A DNA stretch of 64,000 nt from Pseudomonas sp. Choline-02u-1 (GTDB lineage: Bacteria; Pseudomonadota; Gammaproteobacteria; Pseudomonadales; Pseudomonadaceae): positions 116,900 to 180,899 of the forward strand of contig NZ_PJBC01000063.1 in assembly GCF_002836515.1 (NCBI RefSeq). The letters are read 5' to 3'. The translations under genes were made by a program, and so were the position numbers. Position 1 is the stretch's first letter; each line of letters begins with the position of its first letter. Below, one piece after another: positions 44,701 through 53,426 of the stretch. The notes under the pieces were generated by a model. It had not been told where the DNA came from, did not search any database, and saw only the letters and a program-made list of their open reading frames with translations.

Positions 44701-45266
44701 CTGATGCTCCAGATCGTCGTGCGGCGCACGTCTTCGTTGCGCGTGGCGCGCAGCACCTGCTCGGTCTCGATGACGTCTTCGAACTGCTTGCGGATTTCGT
44801 CCGTCAGCCGCTTGCCCCGCCCGGCCTTGACCGCACCGCGATAATCACCGCTGCTACGCTGCAGGTCGATCATCGATTGTGCGTAGTTGGCCCATTCCAC
44901 CTGCAACGCCTGCAAACGCCGCAGTCGATCGGTCTGCACCGGATTGTCGGCGGTCAGCTCCAGCAAAGTATTAAGAGCGACCTCGATGCGCGGTTTGGCG
45001 ATTTCATAGGGATCGAGGAAGTGCTCATCGCCGCTGAGCAGATAACCGCGCATGCCAGTTTCAAGGTCGACGGTGAGCTTCACCGCCTCATTGGCGTTAT
45101 TGATCACCCGGTCGGTGTGCTCGACCCATTGGATGACCGACAGCAAATAGGTGATCAGCGAGACGAAAAACACCGCGCTGAGCACGCCGACGCCCAGCGG
45201 CAGGCTGACGTTGCGACTCAGAAGTTTGCGGAACCGTTGCTCATCAACCGAGGACGGAGAGGACAT
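41793..45266 (-). CDS. CHASE3-GAF hybrid histidine kinase with three receivers
   Basis: A 1157-residue sensor. Two membrane helices (about residues 23-45 and 190-212) bracket a CHASE3 periplasmic domain (ETGMRGYLLSGDEHFLDPYE). A HAMP-like linker, a GAF domain (VATYGFSREQEELNQTIY, MVVPTSDD) and a very long coiled coil (EELQVQQEELKTANEELEEQ) follow. His496 lies in FLANMSHELRTPLNSSL, then HATPase (NLLSNAIKFTEHGAV, GTGLGLSISRDLATLL) and three receiver domains (VVEDEPNF, VEDDDLQRESI, VDDDVRNIFALTSA with DVMMPEMDGFE). Start ATG 45266 with AAGG. First gene of the five-gene minus cassette. Confidence 0.95.
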   Translation of the reverse strand: MSSPSSVDEQRFRKLLSRNVSLPLGVGVLSAVFFVSLITYLLSVIQWVEHTDRVINNANEAVKLTVDLETGMRGYLLSGDEHFLDPYEIAKPRIEVALNTLLELTADNPVQTDRLRRLQALQVEWANYAQSMIDLQRSSGDYRGAVKAGRGKRLTDEIRKQFEDVIETEQVLRATRNEDVRRTTIWSISLYLMFIVGISGLLAYIGRRDLLNLSANYSANLSAQQASAERLEKQAWLRNGQTQLAEQVLGQLTLNLLGRNILQFCAQYLGTAVAALYVREEHGGLKRVATYGFSREQEELNQTIYSGEGIVGQVAEQARLIHLDSVPADYFKVSSGLGAGLPHSVMVVPTSDDDRVNGVIELGFLRPLSERDIELLELIAGNIGTSIEAARYRQRLQEVLAETQQLNEELQVQQEELKTANEELEEQSRILKESQAHLETQQVELEQTNEQLAEQRDAMDKKNTELNQAQIQLEERAEELQRSSKYKSEFLANMSHELRTPLNSSLILAKLLAENPQQNLSSEQVKFAESIYSAGNDLLNLINDILDISKVEAGKLEVIAENTRVDRLVDGLRSMFEPLAADKKLAFNVEVQPDAPGLLFTDRQRLEQVIKNLLSNAIKFTEHGAVSLTITAQPNDHIAFSVKDSGIGIAADQQESIFEAFRQADGTTNRKYGGTGLGLSISRDLATLLGGSISVDSVPGQGSTFTLVLPRQYHELGDTSAAPLTFHPTPSAPAPVGVVAPVASAVPAVIPRFADDRDKAPFATRCILVVEDEPNFARILYDLAHELGYMCLVAHGADEGYDLAREFVPDAILLDMRLPDHSGLTVLQRLKERAETRHIPVHVISVEDRVEAAMHMGAIGYAVKPTTREELKDVFARLEAKLTQKVKRVLLVEDDDLQRESIARLIGDEDIEITAVGLAQDALELLRTTIYDCMVIDLKLPDMLGNDLLKRMSTEDICSFPPVIVYTGRNLTRDEEAELRKYSRSIIIKGARSPERLLDEVTLFLHKVESQLSHERQKMLKTARSRDKVFEGRKVLLVDDDVRNIFALTSALEHKGAVVVIGRNGREAIEKLHEVEDIDLVLMDVMMPEMDGFEATMEIRKDPRWRKLPIIAVTAKAMKDDQERCLQAGANDYLAKPIDLDRLFSLIRVWLPKMERI

Positions 45267-45437
45267 GGGGCAGCCTTGTCGAACTGTTGAAAACCCGAGA
45301 GTTTGCCCCAAAACCCAGGCATGGATCCATTTTTCTCACATAAATGATGGCTTTTTCCTACGCAAGCCTGAGCATTAGACGACGTCAACAGTTATCCTTG
45401 CTGCGCCGCAATGATCTGTTTTTTTTGTATCAGACCG

Positions 45438-45466
45438 GGAACTTGTGGCTACGCGCCACTTACTCA
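45438..45466 (+). promoter_or_regulatory. Possible ECF/AlgU-type promoter before the lone receiver gene
   Basis: GGAACTT, 16-base spacer, TACTCA, 64 bases before the ATG at 45530. GGAACTT matches the AlgU (sigma-E-like) -35 well; the -10 is moderate against TCTGA. Confidence 0.4.
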
Positions 45467-45529
45467 TGCAAGAGTCCGGCGATTCCGATCGCCCGGCACC
45501 CCCCGATTTCATTTTTCGAGAGTCCCGCC

Positions 45530-45895
45530 ATGTCTACCAACGCCTCCACTATCCTTGTCGTAGAAGATGACGACATCGTGCGCATGCTCATCGTGGATGT
45601 GCTTGAGGAACTGGAATTCACTGTGTTGGAGGCTGAAGACGGCGACAAGGCGCTTGAGATTCTCGCCGCCCATGAAAAACCGATCAATTTGATGATGACC
45701 GACCACGGTCTACCGGGCATGAATGGCCGCGAACTCGCTAAAAAGGCACGTGATCTGCGTCCTGCCCTGCCCATCCTGTTTGCCAGCGGCTATGCCGAGA
45801 ATATCGAGGTGCCTGTCGACATGCATGTGATCGGCAAGCCCTTTTCCATCGAACAACTGCGCGAAAAAGTAAATCAAATAATCAATTCTGGCTAA
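45530..45895 (+). CDS. Single-domain response regulator, divergent
   Basis: A 121-residue receiver: VVEDDDIVRML, Asp in MMTDHGLPGMNG, LFASGYAENI and Lys in VIGKPFS. Similar in type to the receiver of the upstream hybrid kinase (DVGLPGMNGRQL). ATG at 45530; the upstream frame is intergenic. It is transcribed away from the CHASE3 kinase with 263 bases between them. No output domain, so it acts by phosphotransfer or protein contact. Confidence 0.88.
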   Translation: MSTNASTILVVEDDDIVRMLIVDVLEELEFTVLEAEDGDKALEILAAHEKPINLMMTDHGLPGMNGRELAKKARDLRPALPILFASGYAENIEVPVDMHVIGKPFSIEQLREKVNQIINSG

Positions 45896-46048
45896 TAACC
45901 CCCCAGACTTGGCAGCCTCTCATTCAATACCTCGACACAATAAAAACAACGTTCGAGCACTGAAAACTCACACATACAAAGCCTGTTGATCGCCACTGAT
46001 TTAACGAAGAGCATAAGTCGCACTTACCAAACCACAGCAAGTGAACTT

Positions 46049-49000
46049 ATGAGCATTGACCATGCGAACTCTTTGAGCCATCGCAATTTATCCCGCACTC
46101 CTTATATAACGGGCTTTCAGCGCGATCACATTCCCAGTGATATTGGTGAAAGAGAAGAGGCGATTTACAAACTCAAACAAATCGCAGAGGGTCACACCCC
46201 TTCTCAAACTATTACTTTGACCGGCACCAAACTTTCTTTGCTGGCCGGCTCTTCTCTGGAGGACGCGCTACTGCCAGGCAGGCAACTACTGCAAAAACTG
46301 TGCGAACAGCCCTCCTTCAAAAAATTACTGGCGACATTGCAGCTCTCCGAACGTTTCATCTTCGAAGTAACATCTGCTGGCGAGATCTCTGCAGCCAGCT
46401 GGAACAACACCACTGATTTTGCAAACGCTTTTGTACTTTCTCCGGACCTGAAAGAAGACCTGCAGACACTGTTTGAAATGGCACAGTTGACCGGTGGCAA
46501 GATTTCCAACACCGATCAAATCGATTTAGCGCAATGGCTGGCATTCCATGGCTTTTTGATCCCCCGCAGCGCCGCCGACATTTCCCGCCTGGTGGCATTC
46601 ATGAGTGCTACGCCCACTCCAAGTACAGTGTTCGGTAACTATCGGGACATGATCAAGGCCAGTGATGACAACACGGCCACGTTGTCTGCCGCTCAACGCG
46701 ATGAGCTCCGTAAGCTGATTGCCAGTTATTTGAAAGGACAGTCACTACTGGAACATTTGTCGGAACGCATTCTGGGTGGCCGGTCGGTGCCGTTCAAACG
46801 CTCCGAAGCTGAACACATCATTGACCAACTGCTCTCCAGTCCAATCGCCGCGCATTGGGCGGACGCTTACGTTCGCGATCTGGGCTGGTATGGCGCGCAG
46901 CCGGATCAGCCACAATCGGCAGCGTCGCGCAAACAAATGATTCTGACCTCTCTTTTGCTCGATCTTCATCCGCAAGTCGGAGAGCAAGCACCGCGCAACC
47001 ATGTAGCTGGCTTCGATTTATATGCTGCCGAGCATCTGGAAAAGTCCTTCGCAGAGATTCAAACCCGTTTCGAAAATCATCTGATCGCACATCATCGGGT
47101 GAGTCAAACCGACGTCGCGCTGGCCGCTCACCTGTTACTGGCGGAGCCCGCGCCTGAGTTTCTGGTCAAACATCTGCCCGCCACGCTATTAGTAGGCACA
47201 CCGCAATGCGTCGAATACTGCCGAATCGTGGCAGTGCAAGAAATCGTCGCGCCAGGTTCGACCCGCTCGATGAATTACGCGCAGTTGCAACAACTTTCGA
47301 CACTGGAACCGGTGACCGAATCGCGCAAGAAACTCGATGCCCTGGCGGCTGTTGATCCTGTCATCGATTGGGCGGTACTCAATAAAATAGTTCCACCTCA
47401 AGACGTCGAAAAGTCGGTCCCTGAGGCATTGGAAATTGCCACCGAGGCTTACTTACAGCATGCCAGGACCCTGGCCGCAAATGCTGAGACGTTGGCGCGT
47501 CCTTTGCCGACGCGCAAAGGCGTTGCACTGGACATTCTCAAGCAGGTCGCCAAGGGCTGCACTTACCTGGAACGGGACGTCCTTCAGCAAACACGCAATG
47601 TACCGCTTGAAGACGCCTATACCGCTCTGCGCCTGTCGCCGGTTGAACTACACATGTCCAACGATCTTGCGACCGGCGACTGGGATCGGAAAGAAGGGGA
47701 AAGCCTGTATAAAACGTTTCCTGGTCTCCTGCGCAATCTGGTTTCTCCAGATGGCGAATTTCACCGTCAGTTCAACAGGGCCTATGTTACGCATACCCAG
47801 GCCATGCATACGCATTTGAAGCAGGCCTTCGCATTCTTGCCACCGCCTGACCGGACTCGTCTGCTCAATGGCAAGGTGACAATGTTCACAGTGAGGCCCT
47901 CGGTCGCAAAACTTCAGACCATTACGAGTTTGCCTGTCAATCCCATTGCATCGGTCATTGATGCGATCGTAAAGACGACTGAGCGTAAACCCACCGAAAG
48001 TCATAAAGAAATCGACCAAGCCAAAGGCCGCTACGGCGTCGTGATCTATTGCGAGTACGAAGGTCAGGGCTCATGTTACGAACTACTCACGTTGCACGGC
48101 GTCTGCCGTGAGAACGCTCAAATGGCAGCGCTGATCAAACAGGAAAACCTGTTGAATGCAAAGGTTCGTCCTGCCGGGATAAATTACTCCGCACCTGCTA
48201 CAGAGTATCTATTACCGACGGATATCGAGTCTTATACCCATGGTGTGACGCCCGGTCTCGTCGCTTTCAGTTCGGGCATCATCGACAGGATCGATGAACT
48301 GCCCGCTGAGCCACCGCCGCAGATCAACGGCTATTATCAGAGTTTCTATTCCAAGGAGTTCGATCGTTTGGTCAACTTCGTGCTCAAGCACAGACCGATA
48401 GCCACTTACGATGAACTGGTCAAGGAATGTTGGGGGCAGACCCGGCTTGAGGCATTGCGGATCAAAAGGGACAACGATCTGGATACATTCCTGAATGTCA
48501 TCGTGCCGTTCAAGTCCTGTATCGAAGATTTGAATTCCGACGATGTAGAACGACAAGCTCAAGGGGCAGCAGCTTGCACGCTGGAAGCCGCAATGACCGT
48601 TCTGTTGATCGTCGCGGCCCTCGCAAAAGTGGCCACCGTGGTCGCCACGGGCGTGAGTGTTGCCACAAAGGCCGGCAGAATTGCCGCGACCGGCGTTGGA
48701 CTGGTGAGCAGCCTGCTCAATCCGCTCGACGGAGCGACAGATGCGCTGGCCAAGGGGGCGAAATTTTTACGTAAAGGCTGGCACAGCGGTGTGGCTGCGC
48801 TGGAAGGCGCTATACACGATGCCCGGAAATGGACTGTAAAACCGGCCTACCACGCACTTTCCACGGTGGCCGATACGGACGGTCTGCGACTGGGCATGCG
48901 GCAATACGCGCAAAACTCCACCGACCTTTTCCAGGTCTGGGGCATTCGCCACACAGATGAATGGTACGCCGTGAACCGCCTGGGGGAACCGTGGGGGCCA

Positions 49001-49876
49001 ACATTAAGAAACCTGAAATTTGTCAGTTTCTTTCACAATCCTCTCAAGCGAACAAAGCCGTTCAGTTACACCCGTGGCTATCTTAAAAAAGCGATTCCTC
49101 ACGCTAAAAACAAAATCGACAACACAATTGAGCTGATCTCCAACGCCCGGAACGAAGAGATCAGAACCGTCCTGTTGCATGTATTTGGTATCAACTCGAA
49201 TGCGGCAGTCGAGCACATCACAAAAAATCTGCGATGCATGCGCAAAGATCTCGACTATTTGCGCCTCGAAAACATGATCTTTCGGCCACCGGGCAGCGAT
49301 GCCTATGCTGCGTTACAGCCTCAGGCCTATAAACGCTGGCAAGCCGCCGTGTACTCGAATACCAAACTGGACGTCAACACAAGGTCTTTCCTGTCCATTT
49401 ACCCGGACAATCTGGATGAATTATATGCCGCGTCGAAATTTGACGATGCCAGGATCGGTGATGTTCTGGTACATGAAATGTCTCATGGCGCCCCAGACAC
49501 CCTGGACTTCTACTACGGAGATATAGTCAAAGGTGCAGCCCCGGCAAAGTACGACGCCGTCGGGTTGCTGGAGTTCGCGAGGGATCCGCGCAAGGCGCAT
49601 CCCGATAATCCGATGAACCCTCACTACCGTTACGCCAGACCAGAAGACTTTAAAGAGTTTGAGGCTATTACAGACTGGCCAGATATCATCAAAGAGCACC
49701 CGGCACTGTTGAATGCCGAATCCTATTCATTGGCGGTTTCCTTGATAGATCAATACCGCTCCAGCCCCAGCACTTTCCAATTCAACCGCTCGGTTATCAC
49801 CAACACGATCAATAACACCGCTGCCGGAGAGTTCCTTCCGGGGCCACTCTTGCTCGATCTGGCTAGACCTGCGTAG
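46049..49876 (+). CDS. Large toxin-like protein with aspzincin-type metallopeptidase C-terminus
   Basis: A 1275-residue protein from ATG 46049 (a TTG at 45986 could add 21 residues). No signal peptide. Residues about 1-560 are helical and unassigned. At about 579-620 a segment (THTQAMHTHLKQAFAFLPPP, LLNGKVTMFTVRPS) recalls the Pseudomonas dermonecrotic-toxin-like DUF6543 proteins. At about 840-890 a long hydrophobic stretch (TVLLIVAALAKVATVVATGV) may insert in membranes. At 1142-1146 HEMSH is followed by DTLDFYYGD and NAESYSL, the order of the M35 aspzincin signature (HExxH, GTxD, YG, NAxxY). GC is low (43 and 47% in two hand-counted lines). Secreted or type VI-delivered effector is an inference; no adaptor or immunity gene is evident. 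Confidence 0.75.
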   Translation: MSIDHANSLSHRNLSRTPYITGFQRDHIPSDIGEREEAIYKLKQIAEGHTPSQTITLTGTKLSLLAGSSLEDALLPGRQLLQKLCEQPSFKKLLATLQLSERFIFEVTSAGEISAASWNNTTDFANAFVLSPDLKEDLQTLFEMAQLTGGKISNTDQIDLAQWLAFHGFLIPRSAADISRLVAFMSATPTPSTVFGNYRDMIKASDDNTATLSAAQRDELRKLIASYLKGQSLLEHLSERILGGRSVPFKRSEAEHIIDQLLSSPIAAHWADAYVRDLGWYGAQPDQPQSAASRKQMILTSLLLDLHPQVGEQAPRNHVAGFDLYAAEHLEKSFAEIQTRFENHLIAHHRVSQTDVALAAHLLLAEPAPEFLVKHLPATLLVGTPQCVEYCRIVAVQEIVAPGSTRSMNYAQLQQLSTLEPVTESRKKLDALAAVDPVIDWAVLNKIVPPQDVEKSVPEALEIATEAYLQHARTLAANAETLARPLPTRKGVALDILKQVAKGCTYLERDVLQQTRNVPLEDAYTALRLSPVELHMSNDLATGDWDRKEGESLYKTFPGLLRNLVSPDGEFHRQFNRAYVTHTQAMHTHLKQAFAFLPPPDRTRLLNGKVTMFTVRPSVAKLQTITSLPVNPIASVIDAIVKTTERKPTESHKEIDQAKGRYGVVIYCEYEGQGSCYELLTLHGVCRENAQMAALIKQENLLNAKVRPAGINYSAPATEYLLPTDIESYTHGVTPGLVAFSSGIIDRIDELPAEPPPQINGYYQSFYSKEFDRLVNFVLKHRPIATYDELVKECWGQTRLEALRIKRDNDLDTFLNVIVPFKSCIEDLNSDDVERQAQGAAACTLEAAMTVLLIVAALAKVATVVATGVSVATKAGRIAATGVGLVSSLLNPLDGATDALAKGAKFLRKGWHSGVAALEGAIHDARKWTVKPAYHALSTVADTDGLRLGMRQYAQNSTDLFQVWGIRHTDEWYAVNRLGEPWGPTLRNLKFVSFFHNPLKRTKPFSYTRGYLKKAIPHAKNKIDNTIELISNARNEEIRTVLLHVFGINSNAAVEHITKNLRCMRKDLDYLRLENMIFRPPGSDAYAALQPQAYKRWQAAVYSNTKLDVNTRSFLSIYPDNLDELYAASKFDDARIGDVLVHEMSHGAPDTLDFYYGDIVKGAAPAKYDAVGLLEFARDPRKAHPDNPMNPHYRYARPEDFKEFEAITDWPDIIKEHPALLNAESYSLAVSLIDQYRSSPSTFQFNRSVITNTINNTAAGEFLPGPLLLDLARPA

Positions 49877-49901
49877 TAAAACGGGTGCACTGCTGACAAT
49901 A

Positions 49902-49946
49902 GGGGCGCAGACAACCTTCGCTGTGGTTTAATTGCGCCCTTTTTTT
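49902..49946 (+). terminator. Putative terminator with long loop after the toxin-like gene
   Basis: GGGCGCA pairs with TGCGCCC 23 bases downstream, followed by seven T. The large loop makes it weaker than a classic terminator, but position fits. Confidence 0.55.
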
Positions 49947-49977
49947 GCCGACCCGGCTGATGCTCAGGACTGCCCTC

Positions 49978-51270
49978 ATGACCCTGCCTTCCACCACTAA
50001 AGTCCTTGTCATCGGCTATGTCTGGCCGGAACCACGTTCGTCGGCGGCCAGCGGACACGTCATGCAGATCCTTGAGGCTTTCCTCGCTCAAGGCTGGGAC
50101 ATCACCTTCGGCAGCCCGGCCGGCCCCGGTGAACATAAAGAAGACCTCACTGCGATGGGCATTCACGAAGTGCCGATCGAGCTCAACAGCAGTAGTTTCG
50201 ATACATTCATCAGCGCGCTGGCCCCGGATATCGTGCTGTTCGACCAGTTCATGATGGAGGAACAGTTCGGCTGGCGTGTGGAAAAACACTGCCCGAACGC
50301 TTTGCGTATCCTCGAAACTTCCGATCTGCAAAGTCTGCGTCACGCGCGTCACCAGCGGCTCAAGGAGCGTTTGAAGTCGAACGAGGATCAGGACGATTTC
50401 AGTGAGTTGTTCTCACCGGCCTTGCGCGACGAATTCGAGCTGATGAGCGCGAGCGATCTGGCAAAACGGGAGATAGCCGCGCTCTACCGATGCGACCTCA
50501 ACCTGATCATTTCCCACGTGGAAATCGACTTGCTGGTGGAACATTTTGGCTTGTCTCGCGAGTTGCTGCACTGGTGCCCGCTGATGATTGATGCGCCCGA
50601 CGCCGCGCCAACCGGGCATGCGACACGTGCGCATTTTTTAAGCATCGGCAACTTCCGCCATGCACCGAACTGGGATGCCGTGTTGTGGCTGAAAAACACG
50701 ATCTGGCCTTTGATCAGAGCACAACTTCCTACAGCGCAAATACACATCTACGGCGCTTACACTCCGCCCAAAGCCACGGCGCTGCATAACGCAGCGCAAG
50801 GTTTCCATATCATGGACTGGGCTGAGGATGCCTTGGAGGTGATGTCAGCAGCGCGGGTTTGTCTGGCGCCGCTGCGATTTGGCGCCGGTATCAAAGGAAA
50901 ATTGATCGACGCCATGTTGTGCGGCACGCCAAGCGTCACCACGCCTGTCGGCGCTGAGGGCATGCATGGCGACCATCCGTGGCCCGGTGCTGTGGTGAAT
51001 ACAGCGCAGGATTTCGCGCGGCAAGCGGCGCAGTTGTATAACGACCAGACGCGGTGGCAGCAAGCGCAGTATCTGGGTTCGCAATTGCTTGAGCAGCGCT
51101 ATCAGCGCACAACTCACGCTGCGGCGCTAATTGCGCGAATCGACCACTGCCGACAACAACTAACACAACTTAGAAGAAACAACTTCACGGGCGGCATGTT
51201 GCGTCACCACACGCTGAAAAGCACTCAATACATGGCGCAATGGATTGAAGAGAAAAATCGCGGCAAATAG
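49978..51270 (+). CDS. GT4-type glycosyltransferase
   Basis: A 430-residue GT-B enzyme. N-terminal fold: KVLVIGYVWPEPRSSAASGH and FLAQGWDITFGSP. C-terminal fold: FLSIGNFRHAPNWDAVLWL, IHIYGAYTPP and APLRFGAGIKGKLIDAMLCG with Glu in PVGAEGM, as in sugar-nucleotide-dependent GT4 members (Glyco_trans_1_4). No membrane segment. ATG at 49978 has AGGA upstream. Acceptor unknown; its place beside the toxin-like gene and the PLC-like gene suggests a shared accessory region, but a housekeeping role is possible. Confidence 0.8.
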   Translation: MTLPSTTKVLVIGYVWPEPRSSAASGHVMQILEAFLAQGWDITFGSPAGPGEHKEDLTAMGIHEVPIELNSSSFDTFISALAPDIVLFDQFMMEEQFGWRVEKHCPNALRILETSDLQSLRHARHQRLKERLKSNEDQDDFSELFSPALRDEFELMSASDLAKREIAALYRCDLNLIISHVEIDLLVEHFGLSRELLHWCPLMIDAPDAAPTGHATRAHFLSIGNFRHAPNWDAVLWLKNTIWPLIRAQLPTAQIHIYGAYTPPKATALHNAAQGFHIMDWAEDALEVMSAARVCLAPLRFGAGIKGKLIDAMLCGTPSVTTPVGAEGMHGDHPWPGAVVNTAQDFARQAAQLYNDQTRWQQAQYLGSQLLEQRYQRTTHAAALIARIDHCRQQLTQLRRNNFTGGMLRHHTLKSTQYMAQWIEEKNRGK

Positions 51271-51393
51271 CTACGTACAAAACAACAACTTGCATCAATC
51301 AATGCATTGGCAACCAAACCACACCTCTTTATAAACAACCTGCCGCACCAACCATATAGTTGGTGCAAACCAATTAATCAATGCAGGTTCTTT

Positions 51394-52251
51394 ATGAATA
51401 CTCAATACGACACTTATCAATGGATGACGGCAACGCCGGCCATTGATACGTTATCGCTTCTGGAACTGACACTTCCGGGCACACATAACGCGGGCAGCGA
51501 TTGGAAAGCCTCATATCCCTTTTTCAGCCCGCCGCGTCATTGGCTGGCGTGCCAGCACGATACTTTCTTCCATCAGCTCCATCACGGCTCCAGAGCGCTG
51601 GACATCCGCCTTTCCTATGATCACGGGGCAGAAGGGCTGGGTAAATTCCGTCTACATCACGAGGGCTACCGTAACTCACGAACACTCGGCAACCTGTTTA
51701 CAGACGTTAAAGACTTCCTTAAAAAATACCCTGACGAATTTATCGTGCTTGACTTCCATGCACTGGACGGCGCGAACTTTGACTTCGTATATTTCAATCA
51801 AATGATCATTCACTTGTTGGGTGCGCACATCGTCCCCCGGCGAAATCACAACTTGCCGCTCGAGCAATTGAAGCGTATCAGTCCACAGCAACGTGTTGTG
51901 GTAGCAGCGCAATCTCACCGGGATCTCAGCGAAAGCGTATTTGTCGGCAAAATCAATCACCAATGGAGCGGCAGCAATATAACCAACGTTCAAGAACTGC
52001 AGCACTTCATCGGCCAGGTACTGAAAAACCCGCCTGCCTATTGGGAGCTTTGGTCCTTGTCGGCAACAAGTTACAGCGCTCTTGGTGGGCCCGTGGATAT
52101 TCATACCGAACTGGACGGCTGGTTTGATCCAGACAAAAGCGACTGGGCGCAAAAGTGCAACATTATCAATGTCGACTTTATTGAGGAGTCGCGAATAGTG
52201 GATTTTTGCCGCACGGCCAATCTGAACAAGGTGCACCAACGCTCGGCATGA
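51394..52251 (+). CDS. PI-PLC-like phosphodiesterase (X-domain)
   Basis: A 285-residue protein of the phosphatidylinositol-specific phospholipase C superfamily. PGTHNAGSDW carries the first catalytic His and RLHHEGYRNS the second; DIRLSYDHG keeps the substrate Arg, and EFIVLDFHALDG the acidic strand. It lacks a signal peptide, unlike classical secreted bacterial PI-PLC. ATG at 51394 is preceded by AGG. Low GC (45% in 51721-51780). Could be an effector acting on host phosphoinositides, or a phosphodiesterase on another lipid; no evidence decides. Confidence 0.78.
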   Translation: MNTQYDTYQWMTATPAIDTLSLLELTLPGTHNAGSDWKASYPFFSPPRHWLACQHDTFFHQLHHGSRALDIRLSYDHGAEGLGKFRLHHEGYRNSRTLGNLFTDVKDFLKKYPDEFIVLDFHALDGANFDFVYFNQMIIHLLGAHIVPRRNHNLPLEQLKRISPQQRVVVAAQSHRDLSESVFVGKINHQWSGSNITNVQELQHFIGQVLKNPPAYWELWSLSATSYSALGGPVDIHTELDGWFDPDKSDWAQKCNIINVDFIEESRIVDFCRTANLNKVHQRSA

Positions 52252-52330
52252 TCTGCCTCTCCTGCAGACTGGCGCCGGGCGTGGCAAACCGGGCATGATC
52301 CTGCGCAGAGAACAGGAAAAGTGCCTCGTC

Positions 52331-53236
52331 ATGACCCGAACCGCTCGCGTGACCGACCCCTCGTACGAATTGATGGATGACCATAACGGGTTGTCCATCA
52401 TCTACCGGCAGCACGGCTTCCCCTGCCCGCTGGTACGTTGGCACTTTCACAAGGAATACGAACTGCACCTGATCGTAGCCAGTTCCGGCAAGGTGTTCAT
52501 TGGCGATTACATTGGCAATTTCTATCCGGAAACGCTCTTTCTGACCGGGCCCAACTTGCCGCACAACTGGATCAGCCAGGTGGCCGAAGAGGAAGTGGTT
52601 GAGAAGCGCGACATGCTGGTCAACTTCACTGACGAGTTGTTCGAGAGCGGCCATCAGGTCTTCGCTGAACTGAAAAGCCTGGCGCCACTGCTTGAGCGTG
52701 CACAGTACGGCATCGAGTTCCGCTGCAAACGCACAATCCGCCAGGCCATGACGCTTATGCAGCGGATCGCCGACAGCACCGGCATCACTCGTCTCGGGCA
52801 CTTTTTCATTCTGATGGAGCTGCTTGCGGCGAGTGACGATTTCCAGTTGCTGTCCGGCGCCACCACGCCGCAACTCGCCGACGAACACAACATTGACCGC
52901 ACCAACCGCGCGGTCGATTACATCTTCAGCCACTACGCGCGGGACATTTCGCTGGAAGAAGTGGCTGAGCACCTGGGCATGACGCCGACCTATTTCAGCC
53001 GGGTATTCAAACAGGCGACCGGGCGTAACTTCATCGAATTCGTCAATCGCCTGCGCATCAGCAAGTCCTGTGAGCTGCTGGCCGATGGCGACAAACCGGT
53101 GACGGAGGTTTGCTTCGAGTCGGGTTTCAACAATATTTCCAATTTCAATCGACGCTTCCAGCAACTCAAGGGCATGACGCCTTCGCACTACCGGCGCCTG
53201 GCGGTGCAGCGCCTGACTGAACAGAACCACGTCTGA
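52331..53236 (+). CDS. mtlR: AraC-family activator of the mannitol operon
   Basis: A 301-residue regulator, the same length I recall for P. fluorescens MtlR. N-terminal cupin (FPCPLVRWHFHKEYELHLIV, GNFYPETLFLTGPNLPHNW) binds the polyol; the C-terminal AraC domain has SLEEVAEHLGMTPTYFSRVF and VTEVCFESGFNNISNFNRRF. ATG 52331, with GAAAAG upstream; the 12 preceding codons are not needed. It activates mtlE-Z on mannitol, sorbitol or arabitol and is encoded just upstream in the same direction. Confidence 0.95.
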   Translation: MTRTARVTDPSYELMDDHNGLSIIYRQHGFPCPLVRWHFHKEYELHLIVASSGKVFIGDYIGNFYPETLFLTGPNLPHNWISQVAEEEVVEKRDMLVNFTDELFESGHQVFAELKSLAPLLERAQYGIEFRCKRTIRQAMTLMQRIADSTGITRLGHFFILMELLAASDDFQLLSGATTPQLADEHNIDRTNRAVDYIFSHYARDISLEEVAEHLGMTPTYFSRVFKQATGRNFIEFVNRLRISKSCELLADGDKPVTEVCFESGFNNISNFNRRFQQLKGMTPSHYRRLAVQRLTEQNHV

Positions 53237-53251
53237 CAACCCACCATCCTG

Positions 53252-53275
53252 TGTGGGAGCGGGCTTGCTCGCGAA
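53252..53275 (+). repeat. Single REP-like unit downstream of mtlR
   Basis: TGTGGGAGCGGGCTTGCTCG plus CGAA has the same core as the REPIN arms at 54910 and 56828. The right arm is degenerate (ccctcccacagg at 53324-53337), so it is a half or decayed REPIN. Confidence 0.7.
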
Positions 53276-53426
53276 TGCGGCTTGTCGAAATCTGTGTTGC
53301 TGAGCCACCGCCTTCGGGAGCACCCCCCTCCCACAGGCTGACGTGTTGCATCAGAAACCTGTACGCATCCGCCAGAGCATTTCTGCTGCGTGCCCCTTCT
53401 CTGCGTTCACTCAACCAACCCCCTGT

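Noticed and set aside
53252..53337. Possible rho-independent terminator of mtlR
   Set aside because: It is a REP-like unit with a degenerate partner arm and lacks a T-tract.
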